From Ophiodon elongatus (lineage: Eukaryota; Chordata; Actinopteri; Perciformes; Hexagrammidae): DNA of 64,000 nucleotides. Both the position numbers and the translations under genes were made by a program. Shown one piece after another: positions 13,348-26,945 of this stretch (its first letter is position 1; each line of letters begins with the position of its first letter). Location: positions 4,265,001 through 4,329,000 of the forward strand of contig JACSYO010001810.1 in assembly GCA_016806645.1 (NCBI GenBank), written 5' to 3'. Under the pieces are notes generated by a model. That model had not been told where the DNA came from and did no database searches. It saw only the letters and a list, made by a program, of their open reading frames with translations.

Positions 13348-14215
13348 CAGTGGCAATACAGGTCCTAAACATTACTATCTTTTTTTATAATTTGCAATGT
13401 GGCTACTACACCCAACAGGCTGTTTTTGTGGCATTGATGTTCATGGCATCATGTTGTTAGGCTAAGAGTGAAGAAGGGTATATCTAGAACTGCACGCATT
13501 GTTTTACGGTGTGCCACAGGGGGTAGTTCTCCACTCATTCTTGTTTTGTGTTTTTTTTTTATTTTTTATGAACTATTCTATTATCATTGATATGCTACCA
13601 ACACGCATCTTGATTTCTTCTTTTTTTGACCAAAAAGCTCCACGAATTAAAAGTCCCTTTTTGCACATTCATGTTTTTTAAACCATAATCTAAAGATTAA
13701 GTACATTTAATGAAGCTGCTCCTTATTAGTCTGAGATGTGTTTTTTTTGGCATGCAACAAAATACACTGTTGTGTGATAATGATGTGTGCATAGATGTTG
13801 GAAACAAGACATGTAGAGGTAGAAAGTTAGATTGAAAAACAGCAGAAAGGCCAGATGCCTGTCTCTAAATGTCTCAATCTCATTTATCTCATTCTGCTTT
13901 TAGACTAGTCGGGATTTTGGCTACAGAACTAGTCAAAATCAAGGAAACTCCCACCTCTAGTCCTAATAGTGATACTAACCACAGTTTTTATACGTAGTTT
14001 GGTGGTTTGTGAAATTTCAACTTCACCTTTTACAGCTCCTGTCCTCACGGAAATCTTTTGCTCAAAAGCAGGGACTTTTTGGGAGCCGAAACTATGGCCT
14101 ACTAAATACAACTTGAACTATGCTCTGTGGTCAAAATGCATTCAAAGCGCCTCAGTTCCCTGGAAAGGATTTATCATCTAATTTGATTAAACTCTGAAAT
14201 ATATATTGGCCTCAA

Positions 14216-14355
<140 letters not shown>

Positions 14356-17300
14356 ATTTTGGTCCATACAATAGTGGTGAGATGCCTGCAAATGACAAGG
14401 ATGCCCAAGAAAACATCTAAAGAACTAGAGGGCCTGCTCTGTCTCTTCAGTCAGTGTTGCTACGTTTGGAGAAGGCGCTGCTAACTCGCATTAACCTTGT
14501 TTGGGTTTATGAATGCATGCCATTGGCTCCCCTTTCTCACAACAGCTTCAGTACCACTTTCTGGTCTTGTTTTGGGTGAATTGCTGCTTTTGCAGTTTGC
14601 ATGTTGTCTCCATTGATTTTAAAGCCAACTCTCTCAACAGTTTGGATATAAACCATATGCTATAAAGTAAAAGCAGCAATATGGCTGAACTAAATATGTC
14701 CAGTGCACATCCCGGTGATATTTCCTGTCGTATAGTTGTTTTTAGAAAAAAGGCATTGGTCTCCCAAACTCTGTGACCGTGGTTGTAGCCTGGTACAATA
14801 ATATTTCACATCTATTAAAAGGTCCACTTATTATCACGGTTGCTTGAAGTGGCCAGTGGTGTTCAGTATAGTCATTGTAGCTCCATGTCACTGTAGAGTA
14901 CACAGTGTCTGAAGTAGTGCAAGCAGGGGATGGAAATATTCATATAGCAGCAGAGAACAAGCTCTTTTTGTGAACATGGCTCATAGGCAGACAGGAAATT
15001 AGTTATTTTACCCGCACATTCATCAAAATAGAAATAGTCTGATGATGAGTATCCCAAGTGACTCTCCCACATCTATTGAAGCCACAGCTGCATGTACTGT
15101 GCGCTTAGTATTAAGTCTCGAATGAATTTCAGGTGTTTTTGAGTACTATAACACTCTATTTTTTTCTTATTCATCTCAAAGCCATTGTCCTGTGTTTTAT
15201 CCCACACGAATTAGTGTATTTAAAATAATGAAATGCACCATTAATTTTATAACCGTCACCTATTACACTCTTAAAATTACGATGTGAGACACAGTTGCCA
15301 TATGGTGCCTGGGAACAAAGAACTCTAGATGGCGAAACTGTTAGGTATTTGCCTTTGACACTTCAGATTCTGATAACCTTTGATTCAATGACAATGAAGC
15401 AGAATGTCAACATATTGTTCAGTCTGTGGCTCTTGTGCAGCCTTTGCACAGATAATAGTGTTATTTTGACGGCCACATGCAGAATTGCTAGCGCCTTAAC
15501 AGATCAAGTCCATGTGAAAGTGAGTAGCTATTTTTGAATGTACACATTACAAGCCTAAAATATTTAGCAATGCAAAATTTATTTGGCTCAATTCAACTAG
15601 TTAAACCGTTGCCATTGTATACCAGAGTAAAACAGTGTTTTTATTTCATTGTTCTCCTTTTCTGCTTGTGTTCTGTCGAGTATAAGGTTGTGATTAACAA
15701 AAGCTGATTTAAAGATTTATTCAGGTTTGGCCTACTCTTTGCAGTGTCTAAAATCACCTAAAGCATTGACTTAAATACCTGGACGTAACAAATGCAATAA
15801 TTGAAAAGACAGTGCACCTGTGGTGTGGGCAACTTAGTTGCATTGTCTACTTTAAGGAGTTAATTGTTTCTTTTTCATTTGTCTGCTTGGGAAACCTGTC
15901 AGCTGCTGACAGCTTCTCAACAGGTGTAACCTATAGTGCACAGTTTTTCATTTTTTTCTACAGGTTATTTTATTGCATGTATTTTCACTGCCACACACAC
16001 TGCTAAGGATATTTCTAGGGTATGATTGACATACAATATAAAGCGGAATATCCGCCTTTTGTAGGTGGTGTGCTGCAAACAAAAATAGTGTTTTCCCTCA
16101 ATTTTAAGCTTAAGCTGGATGCCTGTGCGGTGCTTAGCTCACAGCACACTTGCAGATTGTTGAAATCATCACTGACCATTCTTAGTGGCATTAAGACAAA
16201 ATACTGAGCATCAGAATCTGGAGAATGTGTCAAAGCTGGAAAGTCTCGTGTCTGTCAGTGTTTCATGTTACTCTGTCTTAATCATGCCTGCTCCATCCTG
16301 TCTGAACTGTTGAGGGCCCTCCTTTTTTCTTTGTGTTCCAAGAATTTGTTATGGTTCTCCACGTCAAAGCGGCTAGTGTTGAGATGTGATGTCTCCGTCC
16401 CCATACATCTCCATTAGACGGCTGATGCAAGAGTCCAGCTATTAAAAATGGTCTCCTCCTTTGGCAGCCTGACATTATCTAGCTGTATGGGTGGAGTGCC
16501 AAATTATGAGGTTACAATTCCTGATTATCTCTTTTTTTTTTTTTTCTTCTTTTTTTTTCATTGACCTTCATTTAGGACATTCAGTGTGTGCACACTGCAC
16601 AGGTGTTTGTTTCAATGTTACCAGCATTGCCTGCTTCAATAAAGCAGTGGACATATGGACACTGTGTGACTAATGCTTTGAAAGGGACACTCGGGATCTG
16701 TTTTATTGCTTCATTTGGCACACCGCAGTCCCACTTCCCATTACGGTTGCCATGTGATTTATGTTGTGCTCTTTGGAGAGTGAGAGAGAGGAGTCGGGAA
16801 TGAAAGAGCCGTGATAGGGATGTTTACCTTGATCCTGGCTGCCTTCTATTTCATCTTGGACATTGACAGTGGGGAGAAATGGGTTAAAGCCCTGTTAGGC
16901 CTGTGTTTTCCCGTACATAAATGCTGTTGCTTTGATCATCTAAAGCGTGAGAGTGTTATTGACATTGCGGTGTCAAGCCTTAAAGACTGAGAGAACCTTG
17001 GACTTCTGTCCTCACTGTCTCTGGCATGATACATAGTCAGAATCACACCATCAGACTTCACCACATCACCTTCCACCTACAGACCACAAACAGATACTTG
17101 ATTGATAACGACAGGCAGATTTCTGACATATTGTAGTTGTGTAGCTTGATTCAAATTGCCTCCTTGCAGCTGTTTGTTTACCAAGTAAATAATAAATTAT
17201 TATATTGACACAAGGATGTGTTTGTCTTTTTTTACAGTTAAATCTAAAATAGTAGAAGGAGTCCTTTGCTCGGCTGCGTGTTATTTAGTTGTGCATAATG

Positions 17301-20227
17301 ACAAATAACCTTTGCACCAGCATCCTACTTTCATGTTTAATTTGTAGCTATGCTTCCTGTCAGATGATTGCACCTGATTTTATATTCAAGCTGTTTTTTT
17401 CCTGTTTACATGCAAATGCACACCTTTCACAACCCAATAATATCAAACTGAGATATTCAACTGCTGAATTTGTATAACATTTTCAGTCCCAGGCCAACTG
17501 CATTGCCACCTGGCTTTCTGTGAGTATTTGAAGTTTCACAAAAAGTGTTTTCTTAAAATTGTCATTTTTATTATACATGGACACTTAATTTGTGCCAGAA
17601 AGAATACTATTTTAACAAATAAGTGTGGACTACGTTAACACACACAACTATCTATTATATTCTTGTCTGTGGCATGTCAATATTTTTTAAAGAGCAAAGG
17701 TTTTCAGTTATCTAAGAATTAGTGGCAAATAAAACTGATGTTACCTGTTAATATTCTGCCTGCTTTTGTACAGTTTTGAAGTCAAGTTCTGTACACATGG
17801 TTCCCACCAAAAGACTGAACCCTTTTGTTTGCCTCTCCAAATCATTACTCTGTCTAATATGTGATTTGCAAAGTGTGCAAACAAATCACTAAAGTACCCC
17901 CTTATTTTCTATTCAATAGAACCATGTGGACATGGCAAAAAATACAGAATCAAATATTTATTATCATGATGCCTGCAGCAAATGATGGTGGACAAATGAT
18001 GCAGAATTAAACAAGGAGGGTGTTGTGGTACGTTCTGTAATGCTTAGTGATATTAATGTGGTGTACAAGTTTTGGCTTGCCTTTCCATCGCCACCCTTTT
18101 GGAAAACACTACAAATACCAAGAAGTGGCTGCATATTGCCACGAACGGGTAAACCGTCGCTCTCAGTTAATGGTTCATTTATATTGAGTGTAGCATTCTA
18201 TTGGAAAATAAACTGCCCTAGCAACGCATTAAAAATAAAAATGTCATACAGGGGTTCCATTCCCCCTGTACCACCTGCATTTTCTAAGCCAACAACAACA
18301 ACAACAGCTTAATAGCAGTTGATTGGGAGATGCATGCAATTACTTGTCCTTTTCTCTCTCTACCCCCCCCCCCTCTTCCTTCTTCTCTGTATGTGTCTAA
18401 TTAAAAACTGGAGGCTGAGCTACACATTTTATGGCTAATGCTTGCTGCTGATGGGGCCGCAGTAGGCAGGAGCTCTAGGAACGTGTTCATGATGGATGTC
18501 AGTCTGTGCAGAACATGTGGGGCTCCCACCCCCGGAACACCCTTCATGAAAATGATCCACATGCAAACTGCAAACTGTGCCAACAGTGAAGGACAAATGC
18601 ATTTCTCGAAACATTTGTCATACTGAGGCCTCACATCATTCATCAGAGTCCATTTGCCTCCGTAACTACCAGCCTTTCCAATGTATTTGTGGTAGCATTC
18701 AATATTTGTTTGAAGCGGTCGATGCAAACAGAAATTAATTTTTTGCCGTGAAGGTCTCCCTTAAAGATGGATGTGCCTCAAAGAATGATGATAACAGAAT
18801 GCCTACGCTTTGTGTTTTGTGGTAATTCTCAAGAGGAAAAATGGATTACTATCCTTGCAGTATGAGCGCAGGTGGATCTCATTGCTGGGCTCGCAGCATG
18901 TGTGCGTTCTTGCAGAGGAGGTCAAAAATGTGATTACACTGATGCATAAATGACTATGGCTGAGACAGGCAAATCAGTGAATAGATGGTGTTTGAAGGTG
19001 TTTAGTAACACTAGGGCAGGCCTTGCTATGGATCACATTTAGTGACAGACGACTGAATCAGTGTCTCAGACCATCCCATTGGCTCTTCGGTGTAACCAAC
19101 ACTGCTCTGCCATCTACCACCCAACAGTAATAGTCAGTCGATCAGTTGCTCCATAGATTGTTATTTACAACCTACATCCAGCATCTCCGTCTGAACTTTT
19201 CCATCTTGGATGACAACCATCGCTGCACACACTCATGAACACACACCCTCTGGAAAGCACATGGTTTCTTTTTCCTCCCAACATGCTCATAAAAAAGGGG
19301 CCCTCGTTGCAAAGAGCAAACCTGAGATGAATGGTAAACCAGCTTGTGATGCAGAGTATAGATTGTTGAGCAGTGCCATGTTTTCCTTTTTAATCACTCT
19401 GCACAGCTCTCATGTCAGCATGCTCAGTGTACCTGGACACCAGCAATTGAAAAGACCCTAGAAAAAGTAAGAAGAATATTCAGTTTACAATGATGGAGAA
19501 AGGCATCCTCACATTTGAGAAGCTGGATAAGTGTGTATTAATTTTCTGTTGATATAATAATAATTTCTTGCGAATGTGAGGTGAAGAACATTGCGCAAAT
19601 GTATGAGTTACATACATTTGATTGTATGCAAAATTGGCTCAAACATATATATATTTTTTAAAGTATTCATTGCCTTCTGAACAATAAATGTTACCTACTT
19701 TGTAATGTCACCTTATTAAATGACCACTTGACCTTTTTGCACGCAGTCTGTTAGTTTCCATTTGAAAATACTTCCATGGAACCAAAGAAAATGGTTTTAA
19801 GGGTACATAAATCCCCCCACTGCAACATCACCAAACATAAAAGGCAATAGTTGGCCTTGAAATCCCCATTCTGCCTGACTCTACTCTGAGTAATGCTGTG
19901 TGTTACTGTAGTTTTGCCCCTGATGCAGGTCAATCTGAATTTTACTTCCTTAGCTCGTGGGATGGGTCGGACAGAGCACTTCATCACTTTCCAGGTAGAG
20001 TAGGAGTCAAGGCCAGGAACGATAACTTGTCATCAGAAGACATGGGCAGAATGAAGAACTGATGGAAAGTCATAGGAGCATGGTACTCCAACTGAACTGT
20101 GGGTGTGCCATTGAACTTGTTATGCATCTACTGCAGCCACAGCGACCACACACACTCCATTTCATTCTTTGATCCCAAAAAGCCTGGCCTACATCGAGCT
20201 CTTATCCTGCACATCTTTGGCGTGTAA

Positions 20228-20560
20228 ATCACAGACTGTATATAAGAAGTAGATGTAGTCATCGTGACATCATCCATTGGTTTGTGGAATGCCGTTTTTG
20301 AAGCCTTGCGTTTGTCGATTTTGCCGTCGCCATGTTGTTTTTTGCAACCAATGAACAGAAGATACTTTATTTGGAATGCAGAGGAGTGACGTAGTAACGC
20401 CATATAGGACTCTGGTAGTGGCAGCGACCTGTCAATCACAGTAAGCCTGCTTTATGGTCCATAATTTACTAAATGAAGATCAAACTAGAGATTGAGACCA
20501 AAAACTCCAGTTTACAATGTTTACTGAGGTAATAAATCAAGTAAGAAGTAGGGTCAATCT
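20228..20560. repeat. Teleost interspersed repeat, family uncertain
   Basis: Contains CAGACTGTATATAAGAAGTA, CATTGGTTTGTGGAATGCCG, GCCGTCGCCATGTTG, then GACCTGTCAATCAC and GAGACCAAAAAC. I recognise this succession from a repeat spread widely in spiny-rayed fish. The 103-codon - strand ORF over it is not a gene. Confidence 0.6.
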
Positions 20561-22924
20561 TTCTCAGACTGGAGTGTACAAATATACATATATTCTATTT
20601 GTACAAATGGAAACACATATGTGGGGGGGCTTCATAAAGAGAGGACCTCAAGTGGGTGAAAGAATGGCTTTTTAAAAAAAAATGTATTGTTTGGTCGGAT
20701 GATGGACACCAGTAGTTATTTGTAAGGTTTAGGAGTGCGCAGCGGATGACAAAGCAACCATGTATAGAATCCATCGAAGAGATGTTGATGTCTGAGGAGG
20801 TGGATTTAACATTGTGATGTATGAAAATTATAATTAATAGGCCACCATTAATTCATGGCAATTATAGTCAGAACTTGACATATCCTATTTGTTTTAAATA
20901 GTTTTTTCAGCCGCTTACTCTTTATTTTCGTCACTTCACTTTCATCACAGATTGTTGGAGGACAGACAAAGGACCTTTGAGTGATGCAGCTCTGTATCCT
21001 AGAACGGTGTCGAGACACTCTGATACACTACCTCTTTCTCTAGCGTGTGCCCTCCATTAGCTGAAAAGGCAATATGTTTGCAGTCCGAATACTGCTGATC
21101 CATGTTTATGACTCTGTTACTGAATTATCATTGTTAGCATCAGCCATCTGTTATTGTGAAAGAAGATAGCATGGACAAGAAGGAACACACAACGGAAAAC
21201 AAATGCTTACGTGCACCCAATAACAACACTATGTGGTAAATATACACAGCTCCATCACACACACAAAGACACAGCTGAAAAGAGAAAATACAAAGACCAA
21301 AAAATCTATCAGTTTTTATTATGTGAAAACCTCAAATGTTCATTCATATTTGTGCTAGTTTATTTATCAGTTAGGTCAAAACTTTTTTTTGCATTGTTTT
21401 TATCTTTTTATTTATTTAATTCAGCATTCAGTTTAAAATAATACTGTGACATTTTGAGAAACTTGCTGATTCTTGCCAAGAGGTAGATGAGATTGTTGCT
21501 ATTCTTAAATCTGTATGGTAAATATGATATTTATTCCCAGCAGATAAACATGCTCCACCAAAAATCTGCCCTACATAAACTCTAAAGCTCTGTTACACTC
21601 GATAATAACAATTATTATTAAATAGTAATTTGATAGTTAATCAACTTTGTTGTTTTGACTGTTATATGCTAATTATCAAAGCTCACTATTAATAATGCTA
21701 CAATTTATTTTAACAGTTCATGATTACCATATGATTTGTAAACGTCTAAGAAATAATTTGTAAAACAAGCTTACTAGTTAAACCTTTGTCTTTTTTGTTC
21801 AATCCGGACAAATACCGAAGTATTAAAAAATGACGGCCGAGTGTTATGCACATGCTAGTTGGGAGGATGTATTACCCTTTAAAAGAGCCATGCTGTTATA
21901 GTAGGTTTGTTATTATTAGTAGTCAATTAGTTGCCCTAATGAGCTAAATTCAGTATTTTTTCCAAAATGTCCAGGTATTTGACAATAAGAGCCAGTTCAG
22001 CAAGTAACATCAACAAAATAATAAATAGTGCTGGCCTTTTTTTAAAGATCCAAAAAGCAGGTAATGGTAGAAGAACAAAAGAGCCAAAAAGAAAACAAAG
22101 TGCACCCTGGATTTACTTTGAGGCCAACTGTAAGATTTCTGATTCGCTGTTTTTGACAACATATTGGATTAGTTGGTTTTACCTCCTCACAGCAGGGGAC
22201 TTCCAGTGTTTGATTCTGGGCGTATTCTGTTTGGAGTGTGATTGGTCCTGTTGGTGTTTCAGTTTCCCGTTACATTACCAGACATGCATGTCAAGGGGAT
22301 TGGAGCCCGCTAAAATGGTCTTCTATTTGTGCCCTTACACCTGTCATGGGCTGCCAATCTTATGAAGCATTTTCACTACTTTCTGCTTGATGTACCAATG
22401 CATGCTGGGATCGACTCCAGCTACCCATGACATTGAGTAGAAATATGCAAATAAGCAAATTACATTATTGGATCCACCTTATTTTATCGTACAAGCTAGT
22501 TTGCATAGCCAAAGTGTCAATATAATTTATAGCATTTATACAACTCTATACACACAAAAGAAAAGAAAAAAATCTCACCCTGACAGAAATGTGAACATGC
22601 TTTCTCTTAGTCATGTTTGATGAGGACCCAGAGATGTAGGGTTGTTATGATGAGACATGTTGTATAGTGTGAATGTTTGTTGCTCGCAGAGTGTTTTGTA
22701 TCAGTGATTGGAGTGCTTATTTGAATAGCGATAGCAGCATACATTCAAATGATTGATGGCATTTTGTGCTTTGTCTCATTAGAATCTCTTCAATTCCGTT
22801 GATAAGTTCATTGTTTTCCCTTTTTAAGAGAAGTTTTTACTCTGAGACGACAAGCTGAGTTATTCTTGTGGAATCATATATGTGGACATAACTTTGATTC
22901 ATTCAATCAGAGTCATTTGTCACA

Positions 22925-22966
22925 AAAGCACATGCTTATACCCCCTGGTATATAAGCATGTGCTTT
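22925..22966. repeat. Perfect 16-bp inverted repeat (hairpin)
   Basis: AAAGCACATGCTTATA at 22925-22940 is exactly complementary to TATAAGCATGTGCTTT at 22951-22966, with a 10-base loop CCCCCTGGTA. Each arm carries a CACATG/CATGTG E-box. Confidence 0.9.
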
Positions 22967-23986
22967 CATAGGACCTGCATCCTGCTGTTTGTCTTTCACC
23001 TCACATGCTTTCATTAGCTCAAGATGGTGTACATGCATCCATCAAATTAATTTAAAATGTTTATAAAAATACCCAGCACACTGTACTTGCTGCCTCAGTG
23101 GTGCAGAATGTATTTGTGACACATTGTATCTTTAATCCTTGTCAAAAAAAATGTCCACCCTGTTGAATATTAAAATTAATTTGTACAGATTCATAATGAA
23201 TACGCAGAAAAAAAGGTTTTTGATTTTCATTAGCATACTTGACATCTTTGAATGACAGGTGAAGTGTGATGCAGCAAGGTCAAGATGACACCAAATTACT
23301 TTGTATTTTTTGATGTTGATTTATAAATATGAAAGCACCTTTGTTCTTTGTTCTGCACAAACTCACACTACCGCAGGAAACGTTGGCCTTTCCAGTGAAG
23401 CATGGCTGCAGCTTTCATGTCATTTACGTCTCATCAGTGATGTTCCTGGTGAGGGATGATACTTGCTATTCAGATGGTAGCTTTGTCTCCTCAAATTAAT
23501 CAGCCGCTCCTGTTTTCTTGTGCAGAGGAGAATCACCAGGGAGATCGAGAAATTGTTGGAGTAATGTAGAATACAATAACAAAGGCAGGCTGTAAAACGC
23601 AACCTGGAAAACATGCGTTAAAGAGGATTTCAGATGAGGGCTTTTGTGATCAGGCGGATGTGAAGTGGCAGACATAATGGAAAGAATCCAGGAAATGTGG
23701 GGCTGATTAAAAAGCACAGTAGTACTAGAATCTCTGTGGCATGATTTGGACGATGGGAAGAAAGACAGTGGTCTGAGAGTCATTAGAGAAAATGGCGGAG
23801 ACTATGATTACAGCTCCTGTTTATTCATCATTGTGGACTCCATGTAAAGATTGAGGAAGGATGAATAAAAATGTGTTCCTAAGAGACTGAAGATTGGCTT
23901 ACTGCTTTATTAGACAGTTTTACATTAAAGAGTTGTCAAGAGATTTTACATGACAAGAAGTCAGTAGCACCTTGTGTACTGTAATG

Positions 23987-23990
<4 letters not shown>

Positions 23991-24019
<29 letters not shown>
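23991..24019. repeat. (GT)14 microsatellite
   Basis: 29 bases of perfect GT repeat. Confidence 0.95.
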
Positions 24020-24020
<1 letters not shown>

Positions 24021-24669
24021 CTCCAGTCTGTACTATATATTTCTGAATATTAAGGCAAATGAATGCAAAATCACATATAAAATCCGCTGTTATGCTTTAC
24101 ATTAAACAAAACCGTGACAATTCATAGTTAGTATTTAATTACAATGTACTTGGAATCATTCATTTTGTAAAATAATTACCCAGAATTATTATATCTAGTG
24201 CTGCAACTCTAGGTTATTGTTGATTTTATAATGTTATGTAAATGCATATTATATTTTATTATACAATTAGTTGATTGACCATTTACTCAATACAATGCCA
24301 GAAAACGATGATAATGACGCTTGATAAATGACTTCAACAATTGTAAATAGTTCTAAAATAGAAAACATTTTCTGTCGATTTGATTAGTAAACAAATCATT
24401 TCAGCACTTAAACCATCACAATACAATAAACAATACCATTGAATTATCAGCCAACATAATTTTCAATAATAGTGGACAACATGTTGCTTTCACAAAGGAG
24501 TTATACACATTGAGACGCCTGTGGTTGAAATCCAGTTTTGTTTTGACTGTAATTCAGATGTGTGTCAGAGTGAAACTAAGTCTCAGTGGGGGGATGGGGG
24601 TGGGGCATGAGGTATTTTCCTTTTATTTTCTTGCATCTCTAAGTATTGACTGGATTGTGTTTGACAGAT

Positions 24670-24829
24670 ATGGAGTTCGGAGAGCGGCTGACCTCCCCAC
24701 CATCAGCCCTGTCCTCCCTTCACATGGCCTCTTCTTCAGCCAGCTCCTCCCCTGCTCCACCCCGGACACCCTCCACAAAGTGCAGCCCGGCCCCTAGCCC
24801 TGCAGGCAGCTGCCCTCTCACCACCTGTG
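24670..24829 (+). CDS. baz2b: baz2b coding exon 1 (residues 1-54)
   Basis: The exon begins at 24668 after a TTTGACAG acceptor, so two bases of 5' UTR precede the ATG at 24670, and there must be at least one non-coding exon upstream. It encodes a Ser/Pro-rich N terminus starting MEFGERLTSP. The donor is G|GTACAC at 24830 and leaves phase 1. The first G joins GC of the next exon to give the Gly of the conserved CGHL motif. The donor runs straight into a (CA)n repeat. Confidence 0.9.
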
Positions 24830-24881
<52 letters not shown>

Positions 24882-26854
24882 CGTAGACGTGCACAAAGTC
24901 AAGGCACAAGATCAAATCTGACGTAAAGTTAACTGCTTTGATATGTTATTTAGTTTCAAGTCTTTATTTCCTATAATTCTGGACAAGGGTGATGCATTAT
25001 TTTTGGGAGGTTAAGATTTGAGTGTGCAGTGCTTCAAATGGTTTTAATAGTCGCAAACAAAATAGCCTTACATCCACAAGCTATTAATTAATGTAAATGA
25101 ATGCACCATTCCGACTGACAATCAGTATGCACTTTATAACTACACTTCCACACAGACTTGAGAGAAAAAAATTAAGAGGAGACTTCCAACTAAATTGTGT
25201 TGAAAACACTGAATTAAAATTGTGCCACAATAAGGGAACTTAAGACACCTTCTCCCAGTCTTAACATGTAACAGACAATTTGATAGGAGTGGAAAGACTG
25301 TTGAATTAATGAATGCCTACAATTAAAAAGCTTTGTATACGCCCTTGTGAATGTCTTTTGACAACCTTTAGCTCCAGTTTATCCTGTGTGATTTGACATG
25401 TCTGTCAGCCTCTCAGTGTGCATGCAGCCGCCAACATCCTCTTGTTTTCTCTGAATATTAATTGTGGTCAAAGCCATTATGCATTGAGAAGCGGTGATGC
25501 ATAAGCTGTCAGATTACCCCTGACCACAAAATAATGTGCAAATTTACATACTGTGGTTGTGATTATTTTTTTTCTTTCATGATAAGATGCCCCAAAAAGT
25601 AGTGGTTTTTTTCTTGCTGTGCTATCACAATGAAGAACACATTAGAGACATTCTCATAAATTATTCATTTACAAACCCCCACACCAAACGTGCACAGAAA
25701 TTTCCCAGATAATTTATTTTGGACTGAACACTAAAGCACATTGGCACCTCTGTAGTCACATAGCTGTTATGATTATCAAGTAAATTGAGTTCTTTTTAAG
25801 AGATGTCCTATCCCCTGTGGGAAGAAGAAGAAAGATACCACAAGACCAGAGATGGTTACACCCCTCTGAATACAATTGTTCTCAAGCTTTCATACTCTTA
25901 AAAGCTTTGTAATTGCTTTAGGTGAGTGTATCTTAGAAACATGTTTATGCTTCCCCTCCATGTGAATTTAACCCAGTTAGAACAAGTGTCTGATTCCAGA
26001 GTGGCATTTGAGGAAAGGCATGACCTGGTTACTTTTAAGAAGTTGGTAAAATATGTCACTGTTCTTGTACAGCAGGAATGCATTATATAAAATCAAGGCT
26101 AAAACCTTAACAGACCCTTAAAGATTAAGCCTGTGTGGTTTTTAGGGTTTCTAGCTACACTATCATGTCACTTAAACTGCACTAACCTTTTCAGTTAATT
26201 GTGATTTGAAGTAAGATCACATTAAGATGTTAGGGTTCAATGTATAAACAGTTAGAATTAGTTACATTTAAAACTTATTGGCCAGATGGTGTTGATCATT
26301 TATCATTAAATTGATCAAGGAATTGTAGCTAACTTTCCCAGATGAACAGCTGATAATGTCCTGTAACAACAGTAATAAGACACACTGTTTAGCCTTGTTA
26401 GCTTTGCATTTACACAGAACAAATCAACTGGGCTTTGTTTTGATCAGGCTCATACCTGCTCTTGGCTCTTAAAGTTGGGGTCAGCAGCATTGGGCCAGCA
26501 AGAGTAAGCTAGATTTTGAAAGTATCCAACTGAAAAACCCAGCCCAGCGCTGCCAACTCTTTTCCAATGGAAGTAGCTGGCAGCACTAGCTTAAAAAGTC
26601 GCTAAATCTGGTGAGAAAGTCGCCAAGTTGGCGACACTGACGGCCCTTCCCTTCAGGCCTTCCGCCAAAGCCACTCCCCTAAAATGATCACTATGAAGGT
26701 AAACATTTTATAATGAACGTAAACAATGTCCATGGCTTTTGTAAGTACTAACAGCTGTCAAGCTATCAGCTTATGGAAGGCTCCAGTGCTTAGCAACGAG
26801 TCGACATAGGCAGTGGACAAAATACTGTTTAAAGAGGTCCTTAATGGTATCATG

Positions 26855-26901
<47 letters not shown>

Positions 26902-26907
26902 TTTTGT

Positions 26908-26945
<38 letters not shown>

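Noticed and set aside
20128..20439. 103-codon - strand ORF
   Set aside because: Lies on an interspersed repeat known from fish genomes.
22925..22966. Hairpin read as a miRNA precursor
   Set aside because: The stem is only 16 bp, too short for a canonical pre-miRNA. Kept as a structural finding only.
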